Below, piece by piece: positions 1 through 8,256 of a DNA stretch of 64,000 nt (its first letter is position 1; each line of letters begins with the position of its first letter). This DNA is from Streptomyces sp. NBC_00442 (GTDB lineage Bacteria; Actinomycetota; Actinomycetes; Streptomycetales; Streptomycetaceae), in assembly GCF_036014195.1 (NCBI RefSeq), contig NZ_CP107918.1, positions 7,316,001-7,380,000 of the forward strand, read 5' to 3'. A program made the position numbers and the translations under genes. The notes under the pieces are model-generated. The model was not told the origin of the DNA, did no database searches, and was given only the letters and a program-made list of their open reading frames with translations.

Positions 1-963
1 GAGGACGTGCCGCCGCCCGACCCGGCGGACTTCGACGATCCGGACGGCATCGACGACGACCTGCTGCGGCTCATCTTCACGGCCTGCCATCCCGTCCTGT
101 CGACGCAGGCCAGGATCGCGCTCACCCTGCGGCTGCTCGGCGGCCTGACCACGCAGGAGATCGCCCGCGCGTTCCTGGCCCCGGAACCGACGGTCGCCCA
201 GCGTGTAGTCCGTGCGAAACGCGCCCTCGCCAAGGCCGCGGTCGCCTTCGAAGTGCCCTACGGCGCGGACCGCGAGAACCGCCTGGCCTCGGTGCTCGAA
301 GTCATCTACCTGATCTTCAACGAGGGGTACTCCGCGACGGCGGGCGACGACCTGGTGCGGCCCGGCCTGTGCGAGGACGCGCTCCGACTGGCACGGGTAC
401 TCGCCGTCCTGATGCCCAAGGAACCCGAAGTGCACGGCCTGGCGGCCCTGTTGGAGTTCCAGGCCTCCCGCATCGCGGCCCGCACCGGGCCCGACGGCGA
501 ACCGGTGCTGCTCGCCGATCAGAACCGGGCCCGGTGGAACCGCCTGTTCATCCGGCGCGGCATCGAGGCGCTCCAGCGGGCGGGAGACGGCCCGTACTCC
601 CTGCAGGCCGCCATCGCGGCGTGCCACGCACGGACGATGCGGTACGAGGAGACCGACTGGGCCTCGATCGCCGCCCTGTACGGCCGCCTGATGGCGATCA
701 CTCCGTCACCCGTGATCGAGCTCAACCGGGCGGTCGCCGTGGCGATGTCCGAGGGCCCCGCGGCCGGTCTCGAGCTGGTGGACGCCCTCGGCGACGAACC
801 CGCCCTGCGGGGCTATCACTTGCTGCCGAGCGTCCGGGCCGACCTTCTGGAGCGGCTGGGGCGCCACGCCGAGGCGCGCGCCGAGTTCGAGCGCGCGGCC
901 GCGTTGACCCGCAACGTCCGGGAGCGGGACCACTTGCTGAAGCGGGCCGCGCAAGCGCGGTGA
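1..963 (+). CDS. ECF-type RNA polymerase sigma factor with C-terminal TPR-like extension, 5' end outside window
   Basis: The reading frame is open to the first base, so the N-terminus (sigma region 2) lies upstream and only about 320 residues are visible. The visible part begins with an acidic linker and LRLIFTACHPVL, followed by sigma region 4 (LTLRLLGGLTTQEIARAFL, then VAQRVVRAKRAL), a helix-turn-helix that would contact the -35 element. The rest is a long helical extension with the NRARWNRLFIRRG and VIELNRAVAVAM segments typical of the COG4941/DUF6596 class of ECF factors, whose C-terminal TPR-like domain is thought to replace an anti-sigma factor. It converges on the carbonic anhydrase gene with a 10-nt gap. 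Family assignment is firm. The regulon is unknown, and members often sit beside a YCII-domain gene, which would have to lie to the left. Confidence 0.9.
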   Translation, partial: EDVPPPDPADFDDPDGIDDDLLRLIFTACHPVLSTQARIALTLRLLGGLTTQEIARAFLAPEPTVAQRVVRAKRALAKAAVAFEVPYGADRENRLASVLEVIYLIFNEGYSATAGDDLVRPGLCEDALRLARVLAVLMPKEPEVHGLAALLEFQASRIAARTGPDGEPVLLADQNRARWNRLFIRRGIEALQRAGDGPYSLQAAIAACHARTMRYEETDWASIAALYGRLMAITPSPVIELNRAVAVAMSEGPAAGLELVDALGDEPALRGYHLLPSVRADLLERLGRHAEARAEFERAAALTRNVRERDHLLKRAAQAR

Positions 964-973
964 GGCGTCGCGC

Positions 974-1621
974 TCAGCCGCCGACGGCCGGGGCCGGTGC
1001 CGCGGTGTCGACGCCGTGCGCGGTGACGAGCCGGGCGTTGCCCTCGGCGAGCTGGTAGGCCAGGCCCACGACGCCGGTGTGGCCCTCGGCGACCTGGTCG
1101 GCGAGGACACGCGAGCGGTCCAGGAGCAGGTCGACGGTGTGCCTTATGTGGGCGTCGATGAAGTCGCTGTCCGTGGTGACGCCGGCGGCGCGTGCGGCGA
1201 GCACGCTCGGGGTGACGCGTTCGACGACGTCACGGACGTAGCCGGTGGCGGGGAGCCCGTCCTCGACGGCGGATCGCGCGGCAGCCACGGCGCCGCACGA
1301 GTCGTGCCCGAGGACGACGACGAGACGGCAGTCCAGGATGCTCGTGCCGTACTCGATGCTGCCGAGCACCTCCGGGCCCAGGACGTGTCCCGCCGTGCGG
1401 ACCACGAACAGGTCACCGAGGCCCTGGTCGAAGATGATCTCGGCGGCGAGCCGGGAGTCGGAGCAGCCGAGCAGGACCGCGAAGGGCGTCTGCACGGGCG
1501 CCAGTTCGGCCCGCCGCGCGGCGTCCTGATTCGGATGCCCCGGGGTCCCGGCGACGAAGCGCCGGTTTCCTTCGAGGAGAGTGGCGAGTGCCTGACCAGG
1601 AGTGACTGGAGTGGATGCCAT
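974..1621 (-). CDS. beta-class carbonic anhydrase
   Basis: A 215-residue cytoplasmic zinc enzyme interconverting CO2 and bicarbonate. The zinc ligands and catalytic dyad are readable: C53-S-D55-S-R57 (CSDSR) and, downstream, H106 and C109 in VVLGHDSCGAV. These are the classic beta-class residues, and the length is usual for the family. The fold is complete from the N-terminal helix (LATLLEGNRRFVAG) to a C-terminal strand (GLAYQLAEGNARLVTA). It starts at ATG 1621, and the next gene on the same strand (MarR) ends only 9 nt upstream, so the two may be co-transcribed from the MarR promoter. Bicarbonate supply for carboxylases is the usual role. A plant-type or a SulP-linked role is not suggested by context. 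Confidence 0.95.
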   Translation of the reverse strand: MASTPVTPGQALATLLEGNRRFVAGTPGHPNQDAARRAELAPVQTPFAVLLGCSDSRLAAEIIFDQGLGDLFVVRTAGHVLGPEVLGSIEYGTSILDCRLVVVLGHDSCGAVAAARSAVEDGLPATGYVRDVVERVTPSVLAARAAGVTTDSDFIDAHIRHTVDLLLDRSRVLADQVAEGHTGVVGLAYQLAEGNARLVTAHGVDTAAPAPAVGG

Positions 1622-1630
1622 ACCGCCAGC

Positions 1631-2146
1631 CTACGAGGTGCCCTGGTCCGCGCGATCCGGGGCCCCCACGTCCGGCCCCTCGGCGATCTCTTCGGCAGGC
1701 ACGGCGGACAGCAGCCGCAGGGCGTTGAGGAAACCCCGGCGGTCCCCCGCGGGGAGGCGTGCGAGGAGGTGTTCCTCGCGCCTGCGGATCGCGGACCGCA
1801 CCGTGTCGCGCAGCCGCCGTCCCTCGGGAGTCAGCGACAGCAGGCGGGCCCGCCGGTCGGCCGGGTCGGGGCGGCGGGCCAGCAGTCCGCGCCGCTCCAG
1901 GTCGTCGAGGACGCCGATGATGCGGGTCTTGTCGGCGCCGATGGACCGGGCGAGCGCGGCTTGGGTGCGCACGGGCTCGTCCTCCAGGTGCAGCAGCACG
2001 GAGTAGGCCCACATGGCCAGGCCGTGGGCCTCCAGGACGGGAAGCTCGGCGGCCACCAGGGCCCGCCCGAGCGGCACGACCATCGCCGCCAGATCCTCGC
2101 GCGCGGGCTGTCCGCCGCGCTCCGTCCCGTCCTCGCTCCCGGTCAT
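1631..2146 (-). CDS. MarR-family transcriptional regulator
   Basis: 171 residues starting at ATG 2146 (MTGSEDGTERGG). The winged helix is clear: helix-turn-helix around TQAALARSIGADKTRIIGVLDDLERRGLLARRPDPADRRARLLSLTPEG, with the wing motif DRRAR characteristic of MarR proteins. The flanking helices would form the dimer interface. It is divergent from the DinB/TIGR03086-type gene at 2198, with about 50 nt between the start codons, so it probably represses itself and that neighbour, and perhaps the carbonic anhydrase downstream. No ligand can be inferred. A longer upstream frame exists but reads through the intergenic region and is not credible. Confidence 0.88.
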   Translation of the reverse strand: MTGSEDGTERGGQPAREDLAAMVVPLGRALVAAELPVLEAHGLAMWAYSVLLHLEDEPVRTQAALARSIGADKTRIIGVLDDLERRGLLARRPDPADRRARLLSLTPEGRRLRDTVRSAIRRREEHLLARLPAGDRRGFLNALRLLSAVPAEEIAEGPDVGAPDRADQGTS

Positions 2147-2195
2147 GGCCCGAAAATACACGTTGACAGATGATGTGCTGATGCAGATCGTAAGC

Positions 2196-2205
2196 ATATG
2201 CATAT
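2196..2205. promoter_or_regulatory. Palindrome at the MarR/TIGR03086 divergent promoter
   Basis: A perfect 10-bp palindrome, ATATGCATAT, overlaps the ATG of the rightward gene (2198). It lies in an unusually AT-rich stretch (about 2150-2210) between two divergent starts. A TTGACA-like hexamer is at 2163-2168. The palindrome is a candidate MarR operator half or core. Because it covers the start codon, the rightward transcript may be leaderless or nearly so. Confidence 0.4.
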
Positions 2206-2821
2206 CGATAGGGATCTCCCCGCCGGCCTGGACCGGGTCAGGGACGCCGATGCCCGCGCGGTGCGCTACGGTGCCGGGTTCGTCGGCCGTGTGACGCCCG
2301 GCGATCTCGGCAGGCCGACTCCCTGCACGCGGTGGTCGCTCGCCGAGCTGCTCGCCCACATGACCGCCCAGCACCGCGGATTCGCCGCCGCCGCGGCCGG
2401 GCGGGGCGATCGGGCGGAGGCCTGGCGGGCGCTGCCCGCCGGCGCCGATGTCGTCGCCGAATACGCCGCGGCGTGCGACCTCGTGGCCGAGGCCTTCGCG
2501 GCCGTCGGCTCGGCGGAGCGGCCCTTCGCCCTCCCCGAATTCGGCCCCGGTGCGACGTTCCCGGCCGGCCGGGCGATCGGGTTCCACTTCATCGACTACG
2601 TGGTGCACGGCTGGGACGTGGCCCGCTCCCTCGGCCTGCCGTACGCCCCGCCGCCGGAACTCCTCGACGCGGCCCTGCCGATCGCCCTCGCCGTACCCGA
2701 CGGCGAACACCGGCTCGCCCCGGGCTCGGCCTTCCGCCCGGCGCTGGCGCCGCTCGGTGCCGTACGCCCCCTTGACCGCATCCTCACCGCCCTGGGGCGC
2801 TCCCCGCAGTGGCCGGGATGA
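2198..2821 (+). CDS. TIGR03086-type (DinB/maleylpyruvate isomerase fold) putative metal-binding protein
   Basis: A 207-residue four-helix-bundle protein. The signature is an N-terminal TRWSLAELLAHMTAQHRGF helix followed by GFHFIDYVVHGWDVARSLG. The histidines of these two segments form the metal site in the DinB / mycothiol-dependent maleylpyruvate isomerase superfamily. Many actinobacterial members are mycothiol-dependent enzymes, but the substrate is unknown here. The start at ATG 2198 has no visible Shine-Dalgarno, consistent with a leaderless message from the divergent MarR promoter. It is probably the regulated target of that MarR protein. Confidence 0.85.
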   Translation: MHIDRDLPAGLDRVRDADARAVRYGAGFVGRVTPGDLGRPTPCTRWSLAELLAHMTAQHRGFAAAAAGRGDRAEAWRALPAGADVVAEYAAACDLVAEAFAAVGSAERPFALPEFGPGATFPAGRAIGFHFIDYVVHGWDVARSLGLPYAPPPELLDAALPIALAVPDGEHRLAPGSAFRPALAPLGAVRPLDRILTALGRSPQWPG

Positions 2822-3039
2822 CGCGGCGTGCCCCAACGTCCGGCGGGGAGGGGCCCGTTCGGCACGCGCCGACCCGACGGTCCGGGCCCTGGAGTGGGGC
2901 CGCCCGTTCGCGCCACCGATCGGCGAAACACTCCCCGCATCCGCGTGGCGGCCCGCGCAGGCGGACCGATTCTGTCCGCACACGATGTCAGGGTGGGCGC
3001 CGGGGACAGCCGAGTACCCCCGACGAATGGAGCAAGCCC

Positions 3040-3501
3040 GTGAGCCGCCACCTGCAAGTCACCTTCGACGCACACGACCCGCGGGCCCTTTCGGCCTTCT
3101 GGCGCGACGTCCTGGGCTACGTCCATCCCGGGCCGCCCGGAGTGGACCTGCCCCAGGGCGCGGACCCCCTGGCCGCCTGGGACGACTTCCTCGCGCGGGC
3201 CGGCGTACCGCAGGACCGGCGCAACACGAGATCGGCCGTCGAGGACCCGGACGGCCACGGCCCACGGCTCTTCTTCCAGCAGGTGCCCGAGGGCAAGACC
3301 GCGAAGAACCGGGTGCACCTCGATGTCCGCGCCGCCCCCGGACTGCGGGGCGAGGAGAGGATGGCCGCGCTGGAGGCCGAGTGCGTCCGGCTCGTGGCCC
3401 TGGGAGCGACGCGGGTGCGCCGTCACGAGCCGGCCCCGCCGATGGAGGCCGGCTTCATCGTGATGACCGACCCCGAGGGCAACGAGTTCTGCCTGGACTG
3501 A
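3040..3501 (+). CDS. VOC (glyoxalase/bleomycin-resistance) family protein
   Basis: 153 residues from GTG 3040, chosen because GGAG at 3029-3032 sits 7 nt upstream. It opens with the beta strand LQVTFDAHDPRALSAFWRDVLGY and ends with GFIVMTDPEGNEFCLD, the paired beta-alpha-beta-beta-beta motif of the vicinal-oxygen-chelate fold. Internal KNRVHLDV supplies a likely metal ligand. Members include glyoxalases, dioxygenases and antibiotic-binding proteins, and the substrate cannot be read. It stands alone, with about 220 nt upstream that hold no other gene. Confidence 0.86.
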   Translation: MSRHLQVTFDAHDPRALSAFWRDVLGYVHPGPPGVDLPQGADPLAAWDDFLARAGVPQDRRNTRSAVEDPDGHGPRLFFQQVPEGKTAKNRVHLDVRAAPGLRGEERMAALEAECVRLVALGATRVRRHEPAPPMEAGFIVMTDPEGNEFCLD

Positions 3502-3679
3502 CGCGGACCGACCACCGTGGTGGGCCGTGATCCCTGGGCCCACCGCGGCGGATCGAGCCACGCCGGGCCCGTAGCCACCCCCGGACCGAATATGGCTCAA
3601 CTCGCCCGGTGTGCAACGGATGGGGTGGCGAGGACGCTGGGGAGAATGGCAACAAGCACACAGCCGGGAGGCATTCCCC

Positions 3680-5602
3680 ATGGCGAACTTGGGCCGACGC
3701 GGCTTCATGACAGCAGCGGGATCATTCGCGACGACGACGGCGACGGGCACCCCCGCCCTGGCCACCGCGGACGCCGCAGACGCGGCGACCGCCTCCGAGT
3801 ACGTGGACGTACAACTGCTCAGCATCACGGACCTGCACGGCTATCTGCAGGCCCCGCCCACCAGTGACCAGGTCATCACGGGTGCGGGCGGCCAGAAGTT
3901 CACCGTCGGCGGGGTCCCCTACCTGGCCGCACACCTCAAGGCGTTACGGGCCGGACACACCAACTCGTTCTTCTTCGCCCAGGGCGATCTGTTCTCGGGC
4001 TGGGCCTTCCCCGCCGTGTCCCTGGCCGACGAACCGACCATCGAGGCCCTGAACCGCATGGGCCTCGACTTCTCCACCGCCGGCAACCACGAGTTCGACC
4101 GCACGCCCGGGTTCCTGATCGACCACATGGAGAACGGAAGTCCCTATGCGGGTGAAGGGTGGACCAACACCTTCCCCGACTCCACCGGAGGGGTGTTCCC
4201 CGGCGCGGACTTCCGCTACTACAGCGCCAACATGCTCTGGGGAAGCTCGGGCGACACCGTCCTCGCCCCCGTCAACGTGGAGTGGGTGCACGGCCCCCAC
4301 GGGCGGCGGCTGCCGATCGGGTTCATCCACCTCACCGTCACCGGAACCGAATCGGCCACCACGAGTTTCCAGACGGCGCTGCGCATGCTGGACGAGCTGG
4401 AGACCGCGAACCGCTGCGCGGCGCTCCTGAAGTCGCAGGGAGTCAACGCGATCGTGCTGAGCATGCACGACGGAGCGGTGGCCGGGAGCGACTTCAACAG
4501 CGGGAGCACACCCTCGGGGCCCGCCTACGACCTGGCCCTCGCCGCCTCTCCCGACATCGACGCGATCGTCACCGGCCACTGGCACTGCGCCTTCAACATG
4601 ATGCTGCCCGACCCGGCGGGACGGGCGCGGCCGTTCGTCGAGGCCGGCTGCCACGGCCAGATCCTCAACGAGATCAATCTGCGCCTCGACCCGTCGACGG
4701 GCAAGGTCGTACGGGAACTGACCAGGTCGACCAACCATCCCAACACCCATGACGTGACGCCCGACCCGGAACTCAAGGAGATCGCCGACTACTGGACCGG
4801 ATACGCCACCCGTCGCGGCGCCGTCCGCATCGGCCGTCAGACGGCCTCGTTCACGCGGTCCAGGACCGGCACGGGCGAGAGCACGATGGGCAACCTCGTG
4901 GCCGACTGGGCGCTGTGGGCGGGCGGTCGGGAACTGGACCCGTTCGACACGGGAAACATCTGGCCCAACGTCCCCGCCGACCTGGCGGTGATCGCGGTGG
5001 CCCCGCGCGTGGGCCCCTGCGTCATCAACGACGACCTTCCTTTCGACGCCGCCGCGCAGGGCGCCGTCGCCTACACCAAGGCGTTCAACGCGGTCGGCTA
5101 CGGGGACCCCGTCGTCACGGCGACCGTGACGGGCCAGTGCATCCACGACGCCCTGGAACAGCAGTGGAAGACGCGGGCCGGCGTCCTCGCCTTCGCGCCC
5201 TTCGCCGTGTCGCACAACGTGCGGTACACCTTCGACGCCGCCGGACCGGTCGGGGACCGGGTCGATCCGGCCGACGTCCTCATCGACGACGCCCCGCTCG
5301 ACCCGCACGCCACGTACCGGCTCGCGACCACCGCCTACACGCTGCTCGGCGCGGACGACTACCCCGCCCTGCTCGACCACATCGAACCGGTGCGTCACAC
5401 CCGTGACTTCGAGAGTTTCGTCGCCTACGTGCAGAGCGTGCCCGTGCTCACCCCCGCCCCCCTCGGCCGGGTCACCGCGCGCACGGTCGCCACCTCGCGC
5501 GGCGACACCGCGCAGCTGCTGCCCCTGCCCGCCCCGCGCGACACCGACCGCACGCCCCGTGTGGCCGCCGCGGGCACGGACGGCGGTCGCGGGCGCTGCT
5601 GA
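3680..5602 (+). CDS. Exported bifunctional metallophosphatase/5'-nucleotidase
   Basis: 640 residues from ATG 3680, with GGGAGG at 3666-3671 fixing the start. A Tat signal (RRGFMTAAG, residues 6-14) precedes a calcineurin-like metallophosphoesterase domain: D51-L-H53, QGDLFSG near 101-107, GNHEFD near 135-140 and GHWHCAF further on bind the dinuclear metal centre. The C-terminal half (TMGNLVADWAL through FAPFAVSHNVRYTFDAAG) is the 5'-nucleotidase substrate-binding domain. It would dephosphorylate nucleotides outside the membrane and release nucleosides. Codon 89 (3944-3946) is TTA, the leucine codon read only by the bldA tRNA in Streptomyces, so expression may be limited to late growth. It ends with a Pro/Arg-rich tail. 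Confidence 0.93.
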   Translation: MANLGRRGFMTAAGSFATTTATGTPALATADAADAATASEYVDVQLLSITDLHGYLQAPPTSDQVITGAGGQKFTVGGVPYLAAHLKALRAGHTNSFFFAQGDLFSGWAFPAVSLADEPTIEALNRMGLDFSTAGNHEFDRTPGFLIDHMENGSPYAGEGWTNTFPDSTGGVFPGADFRYYSANMLWGSSGDTVLAPVNVEWVHGPHGRRLPIGFIHLTVTGTESATTSFQTALRMLDELETANRCAALLKSQGVNAIVLSMHDGAVAGSDFNSGSTPSGPAYDLALAASPDIDAIVTGHWHCAFNMMLPDPAGRARPFVEAGCHGQILNEINLRLDPSTGKVVRELTRSTNHPNTHDVTPDPELKEIADYWTGYATRRGAVRIGRQTASFTRSRTGTGESTMGNLVADWALWAGGRELDPFDTGNIWPNVPADLAVIAVAPRVGPCVINDDLPFDAAAQGAVAYTKAFNAVGYGDPVVTATVTGQCIHDALEQQWKTRAGVLAFAPFAVSHNVRYTFDAAGPVGDRVDPADVLIDDAPLDPHATYRLATTAYTLLGADDYPALLDHIEPVRHTRDFESFVAYVQSVPVLTPAPLGRVTARTVATSRGDTAQLLPLPAPRDTDRTPRVAAAGTDGGRGRC

Positions 5603-5733
5603 GCCCAGTCCTCGGTCCCGTCGCGACGCCGCCCCGTCGGGGGACCGGGCGACGCGTACCAGCGCGTAGGGTCGACCGCGGCGGCGTGGCACGGGGCCCG
5701 CCGCCGTGATCGCCCGTCGTCCGGAGGCCGACC

Positions 5734-6990
5734 CTGAGTACCGTCACCGCCGAGATCGTGTCGGCCGTCCTCCTCATCGGCGTGCTCGCCTTCGCCGTCG
5801 TACGCCCCCGCGACTGGCCGGAAGCGGTCGCGGCGGTGCCGGCGGCGGGACTCGTCGTCGCGCTCGGCGCGGTCTCGCCCACCGAGGCCTGGCAGCAGAC
5901 CCGCGACCTGCTGCCCGTCGTCGGATTCCTCGCCGCCGTCCTCGTACTGGCCCAACTCTGTGACGACGACGGCCTGTTCGCGGCCGCCGGAGACGCGGTC
6001 GCCCGGCTGTGCGGTGCCGACGCCCAGCGGCTGCTCGGCGGGGTCTTCGCCCTCGCCGCCGTCATCACCGCCGTCCTCAGCCTCGACGCGACCGTCGTGC
6101 TGCTCACGCCCGTGGTGTTCGCGACGGCGGCCCGCGCGGGTGTCCGGGCCCGCCCGCACGTCTACGCCACCGCGCACCTCGCCAACTCGGCCTCCCTGCT
6201 GCTGCCCGTCTCCAACCTCACCAACCTGCTGGCCCTCGCGGCCAGCGGTCTCTCCTTCACGCGCTTCGCCGCGCTGATGGCACTGCCCTGGCTCGCCGCC
6301 ATCGCCGTGGAGTACGCCGCCTTCCGGATCTTCTTCCGCGCCGACCTGGCGGCGGTCCCCGGCCGGGCGCGGGCGGGGGAGAACACCCCGGTGCCGGTGT
6401 TCACCGTCGTGGTGCTCGCCCTGACACTCGGCGGGTTCGTGGTGACCTCGTTCGCCGGCCTCAGCCCGGCCTGGGCCGCCCTCGCGGGCGCGCTCGTCCT
6501 CGCCGCCCGCGCCCTGTCGCAGCGCCGCACCACACCCCGCAAGGTGGTGGCCTCGGCCGGGCTCCCGTTCTGCCTGTTCGTGCTCGGCCTCGGCATCGTG
6601 GTCAAGGCGGTCGTGGACAACGGCCTCGGCTCGGCGATCGGGCGTCTGCTGCCCGAGGGCGACACCCTGCCCGCCCTGCTCGCGGTCGTCGCCGTCGCCG
6701 CGGTCCTCTCCAACCTCATCAACAATCTGCCCGCCGTCCTCGCGCTGCTTCCCGTGGCGGCCCCGGGCGGTCCCGGTCCGGTCCTCGCCGTCCTCATCGG
6801 CGTCAACCTCGGCCCCAACCTGACCTACGTCGGCTCGCTCGCCACCCTGCTGTGGCGGCGCATCCTGCACGAACACGACGACGCGCCCGCGCTCGGCGAC
6901 TTCACGCGCCTGGGGTTGCTGACCGTTCCCGTCACACTGGTCGCGTCCACCGCGGCGCTGTGGGCGGCGCTGCACACGATCGGAGGCTGA
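5734..6990 (+). CDS. SLC13/ArsB-type membrane permease
   Basis: A polytopic membrane protein with about ten hydrophobic segments. The sequence THLANSASLLLPVSNLTNLLAL-type motif (around 6180-6240) and the matching LSNLINNLPAVLALLPV near the C-terminus are the two inverted-repeat re-entrant hairpins of the ion-transporter superfamily containing ArsB, NhaD and SLC13 carriers. The annotated start is CTG 5734, because GGAGG (5723-5727) lies 6 nt before it. GTG 5758 is in frame but lacks a ribosome site. The downstream USP-like gene starts 9 nt after the stop, so the two form an operon. Arsenite, organic anion or sodium could be the substrate. The absence of ars genes argues against a dedicated arsenic role. 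Confidence 0.85.
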   Translation: MSTVTAEIVSAVLLIGVLAFAVVRPRDWPEAVAAVPAAGLVVALGAVSPTEAWQQTRDLLPVVGFLAAVLVLAQLCDDDGLFAAAGDAVARLCGADAQRLLGGVFALAAVITAVLSLDATVVLLTPVVFATAARAGVRARPHVYATAHLANSASLLLPVSNLTNLLALAASGLSFTRFAALMALPWLAAIAVEYAAFRIFFRADLAAVPGRARAGENTPVPVFTVVVLALTLGGFVVTSFAGLSPAWAALAGALVLAARALSQRRTTPRKVVASAGLPFCLFVLGLGIVVKAVVDNGLGSAIGRLLPEGDTLPALLAVVAVAAVLSNLINNLPAVLALLPVAAPGGPGPVLAVLIGVNLGPNLTYVGSLATLLWRRILHEHDDAPALGDFTRLGLLTVPVTLVASTAALWAALHTIGG

Positions 6991-6999
6991 CCGCATTCC

Positions 7000-7563
7000 A
7001 TGAGCGTCATCATCTGGATCACCGAGGGCACCTGGCCCGCCTGCGTGGACGCCGCGCGCGAACACGCCGCCGCCGATGCCGACCTCGTACTCCTGCACGT
7101 CACCGACGACGCGGTGGCCGAGGCCGCCCACGGCGCGTTCGCCGGACTCCTGGGGCGCGGCCACCGCGAGCGCGATCCCGGCACCCGCCTCGAAGGCCTC
7201 TCCCGGGCGGCCACCGACGACCTCCTCGCCGAGGCCGAGCAGCGCCTGGGGCGTCCGGCCCGCCGTCTGGCACCGCACGGCCGCGCCGAGCGGGAGGTGG
7301 TGCGGGCGGCCGAGGGCGCCGACCTCCTGGTCTGCGCCCGCGACGGCGACCGCGCGCACCTGGGCCCCCGCAGTCTGGGACCCGCGACCCGGTTCGTCGT
7401 GGACCACGCGCCCTGCCCGGTCCTGCTGGTCTGGCCGGACGCGGCACCCGGCCTAGGCTCCCTGCCACCGCCACCGCCACCGCCACCGCCGACGTCACCC
7501 ACACCCCCACCTCCACCGCCGCCTCCGGCATCACCCCCACCGCCCGGCCGTGTGGGCCCCTGA
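7000..7563 (+). CDS. Universal-stress-protein-like protein with proline-rich tail
   Basis: 187 residues. Residues 1-150 resemble one USP domain: strand SVIIWITEG, helix ACVDAAREHA, strand ADLVLLHVTDD, and the late segment EVVRAAEGADLLVCARDGD with LGPATRFVVDHAPCPVLLVW, the family's terminal strand. The usual G-2x-G-9x-G-S/T ATP motif is only partly kept (RDGDRAHLGPRSLGP). The last 38 residues are nearly all proline, encoded by a CCACCG-type repeat. It is co-transcribed with the SLC13-like permease (9-nt gap), so a regulatory or accessory role for that transporter is an inference. Function is otherwise unknown. Confidence 0.8.
   Translation: MSVIIWITEGTWPACVDAAREHAAADADLVLLHVTDDAVAEAAHGAFAGLLGRGHRERDPGTRLEGLSRAATDDLLAEAEQRLGRPARRLAPHGRAEREVVRAAEGADLLVCARDGDRAHLGPRSLGPATRFVVDHAPCPVLLVWPDAAPGLGSLPPPPPPPPPTSPTPPPPPPPPASPPPPGRVGP
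7466..7555 (+). repeat. Low-complexity CCACCG repeat encoding polyproline
   Basis: A run of CCACCG/CCACCGC units at the 3' end of the USP-like gene, giving two blocks of eight or nine prolines separated by TSPT and AS. The tract is expected to be length-variable through slippage and to need EF-P for translation. Confidence 0.7.
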
Positions 7564-7700
7564 CCTCGGGTTCGTGCCGGAGCCGGTTGGCGAGCGGGCG
7601 ATCGCGGGCGCTAGCCTGGGACCAGCGGTGGCCCCCGTGTCCGCCGCGCGGCGGTGGGGCCCGCCGTACCCGAACCGCGGCATCCGCGCCGCCGACGGTC

Positions 7701-7722
7701 CCTACTTGCCAGCGCAGGTAGG
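7701..7722 (+). promoter_or_regulatory. Hairpin overlapping the crcB ribosome binding site
   Basis: A nine-pair stem (7701-7709 with 7714-7722, including one G-U pair) closes a CAGC tetraloop. Its 3' arm runs into the Shine-Dalgarno GGAGAGG (7721-7727) of the first crcB gene. Formation of the stem would hide the first two G residues. The arrangement fits translational control. The upstream sequence does not show the conserved fluoride-riboswitch core, so the trigger is unknown. Confidence 0.5.
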
Positions 7723-7728
7723 AGAGGA

Positions 7729-8256
7729 ATGCCCGAAGGAACAGCACGCCACGGCGCCGCCGGTGCCGGCCGGGAGCTGGGTGCCGCGCCCGACATCGAC
7801 CCCGACGCCGCGCCCGACATCGACCCGGACCTGCTTCCACGGGGTGGCGATGCCGCACAGGGGCTCACCCCGGTCGTGGCCGTCGTGGCACTCGGCGGAG
7901 CCGTCGGAGCCGCCGCCCGCTACGGAGCCGCACTCCTGTGGCCCACCGCGCCCGGCTCGTTCCCCTGGACGACGCTGCTGGTCAACGCCGCGGGCTGCGC
8001 CGTGATCGGCGTCTTCATGGTGGTCGTCACCGATGTGTGGGCAGCGCACAGGCTCGTACGTCCCTTCTTCGGAACCGGCGTGCTCGGCGGCTTCACCACC
8101 TTCTCGACGTACGCCGTCGACATCCAGAAGTTCCTCTCCGACGGACAGGCCGGCACCGGCCTGGCCTATATGGCGCTGACCCTGCTGGTGGCTCTCGTCA
8201 TGGTGTGGAGCGCCGTGTGGGCCACCCGCCGCGTCCTGGGGGAGCGGACCCGATGA
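7729..8256 (+). CDS. crcB: CrcB/FluC fluoride channel, first subunit of a pair
   Basis: 175 residues from ATG 7729 with GGAG just upstream. The C-terminal 120 residues are a four-TM Fluc subunit: [14 protein letters not shown], then [19 protein letters not shown] with the conserved Asn, then [17 protein letters not shown] carrying the phenylalanine-box and central Na+ site region. Fluc channels export fluoride as dual-topology dimers. The N-terminal 45 residues are an acidic extension holding two copies of AAPDIDPD, unusual for the family. The stop overlaps the next crcB start by 4 nt (ATGA), so the two products are made together and probably form a heterodimer. Confidence 0.93.
   Translation: MPEGTARHGAAGAGRELGAAPDIDPDAAPDIDPDLLPRGGDAAQGLTPVVAVVALGGAVGAAARYGAALLWPTAPGSFPWTTLLVNAAGCAVIGVFMVVVTDVWAAHRLVRPFFGTGVLGGFTTFSTYAVDIQKFLSDGQAGTGLAYMALTLLVALVMVWSAVWATRRVLGERTR
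7783..7830 (+). repeat. 24-bp direct repeat, two copies, inside crcB
   Basis: Two adjacent 24-bp units (7783-7806 and 7807-7830) differing at one base encode AAPDIDPD twice in the N-terminal extension of CrcB. This is a recent in-frame duplication in a non-core part of the protein. Confidence 0.75.

Noticed and set aside
1631..2983. 450-residue open frame on the minus strand over the MarR gene
   Set aside because: Only the last 171 residues have family motifs. The rest is the antisense of the TIGR03086 gene and promoter.
7560..7728. Fluoride (crcB) riboswitch upstream of the crcB pair
   Set aside because: The conserved aptamer blocks (GATG-containing strand and the paired GCC/GGC segments around it) could not be found in the 165 nt before the start. 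Only the simple hairpin remains.
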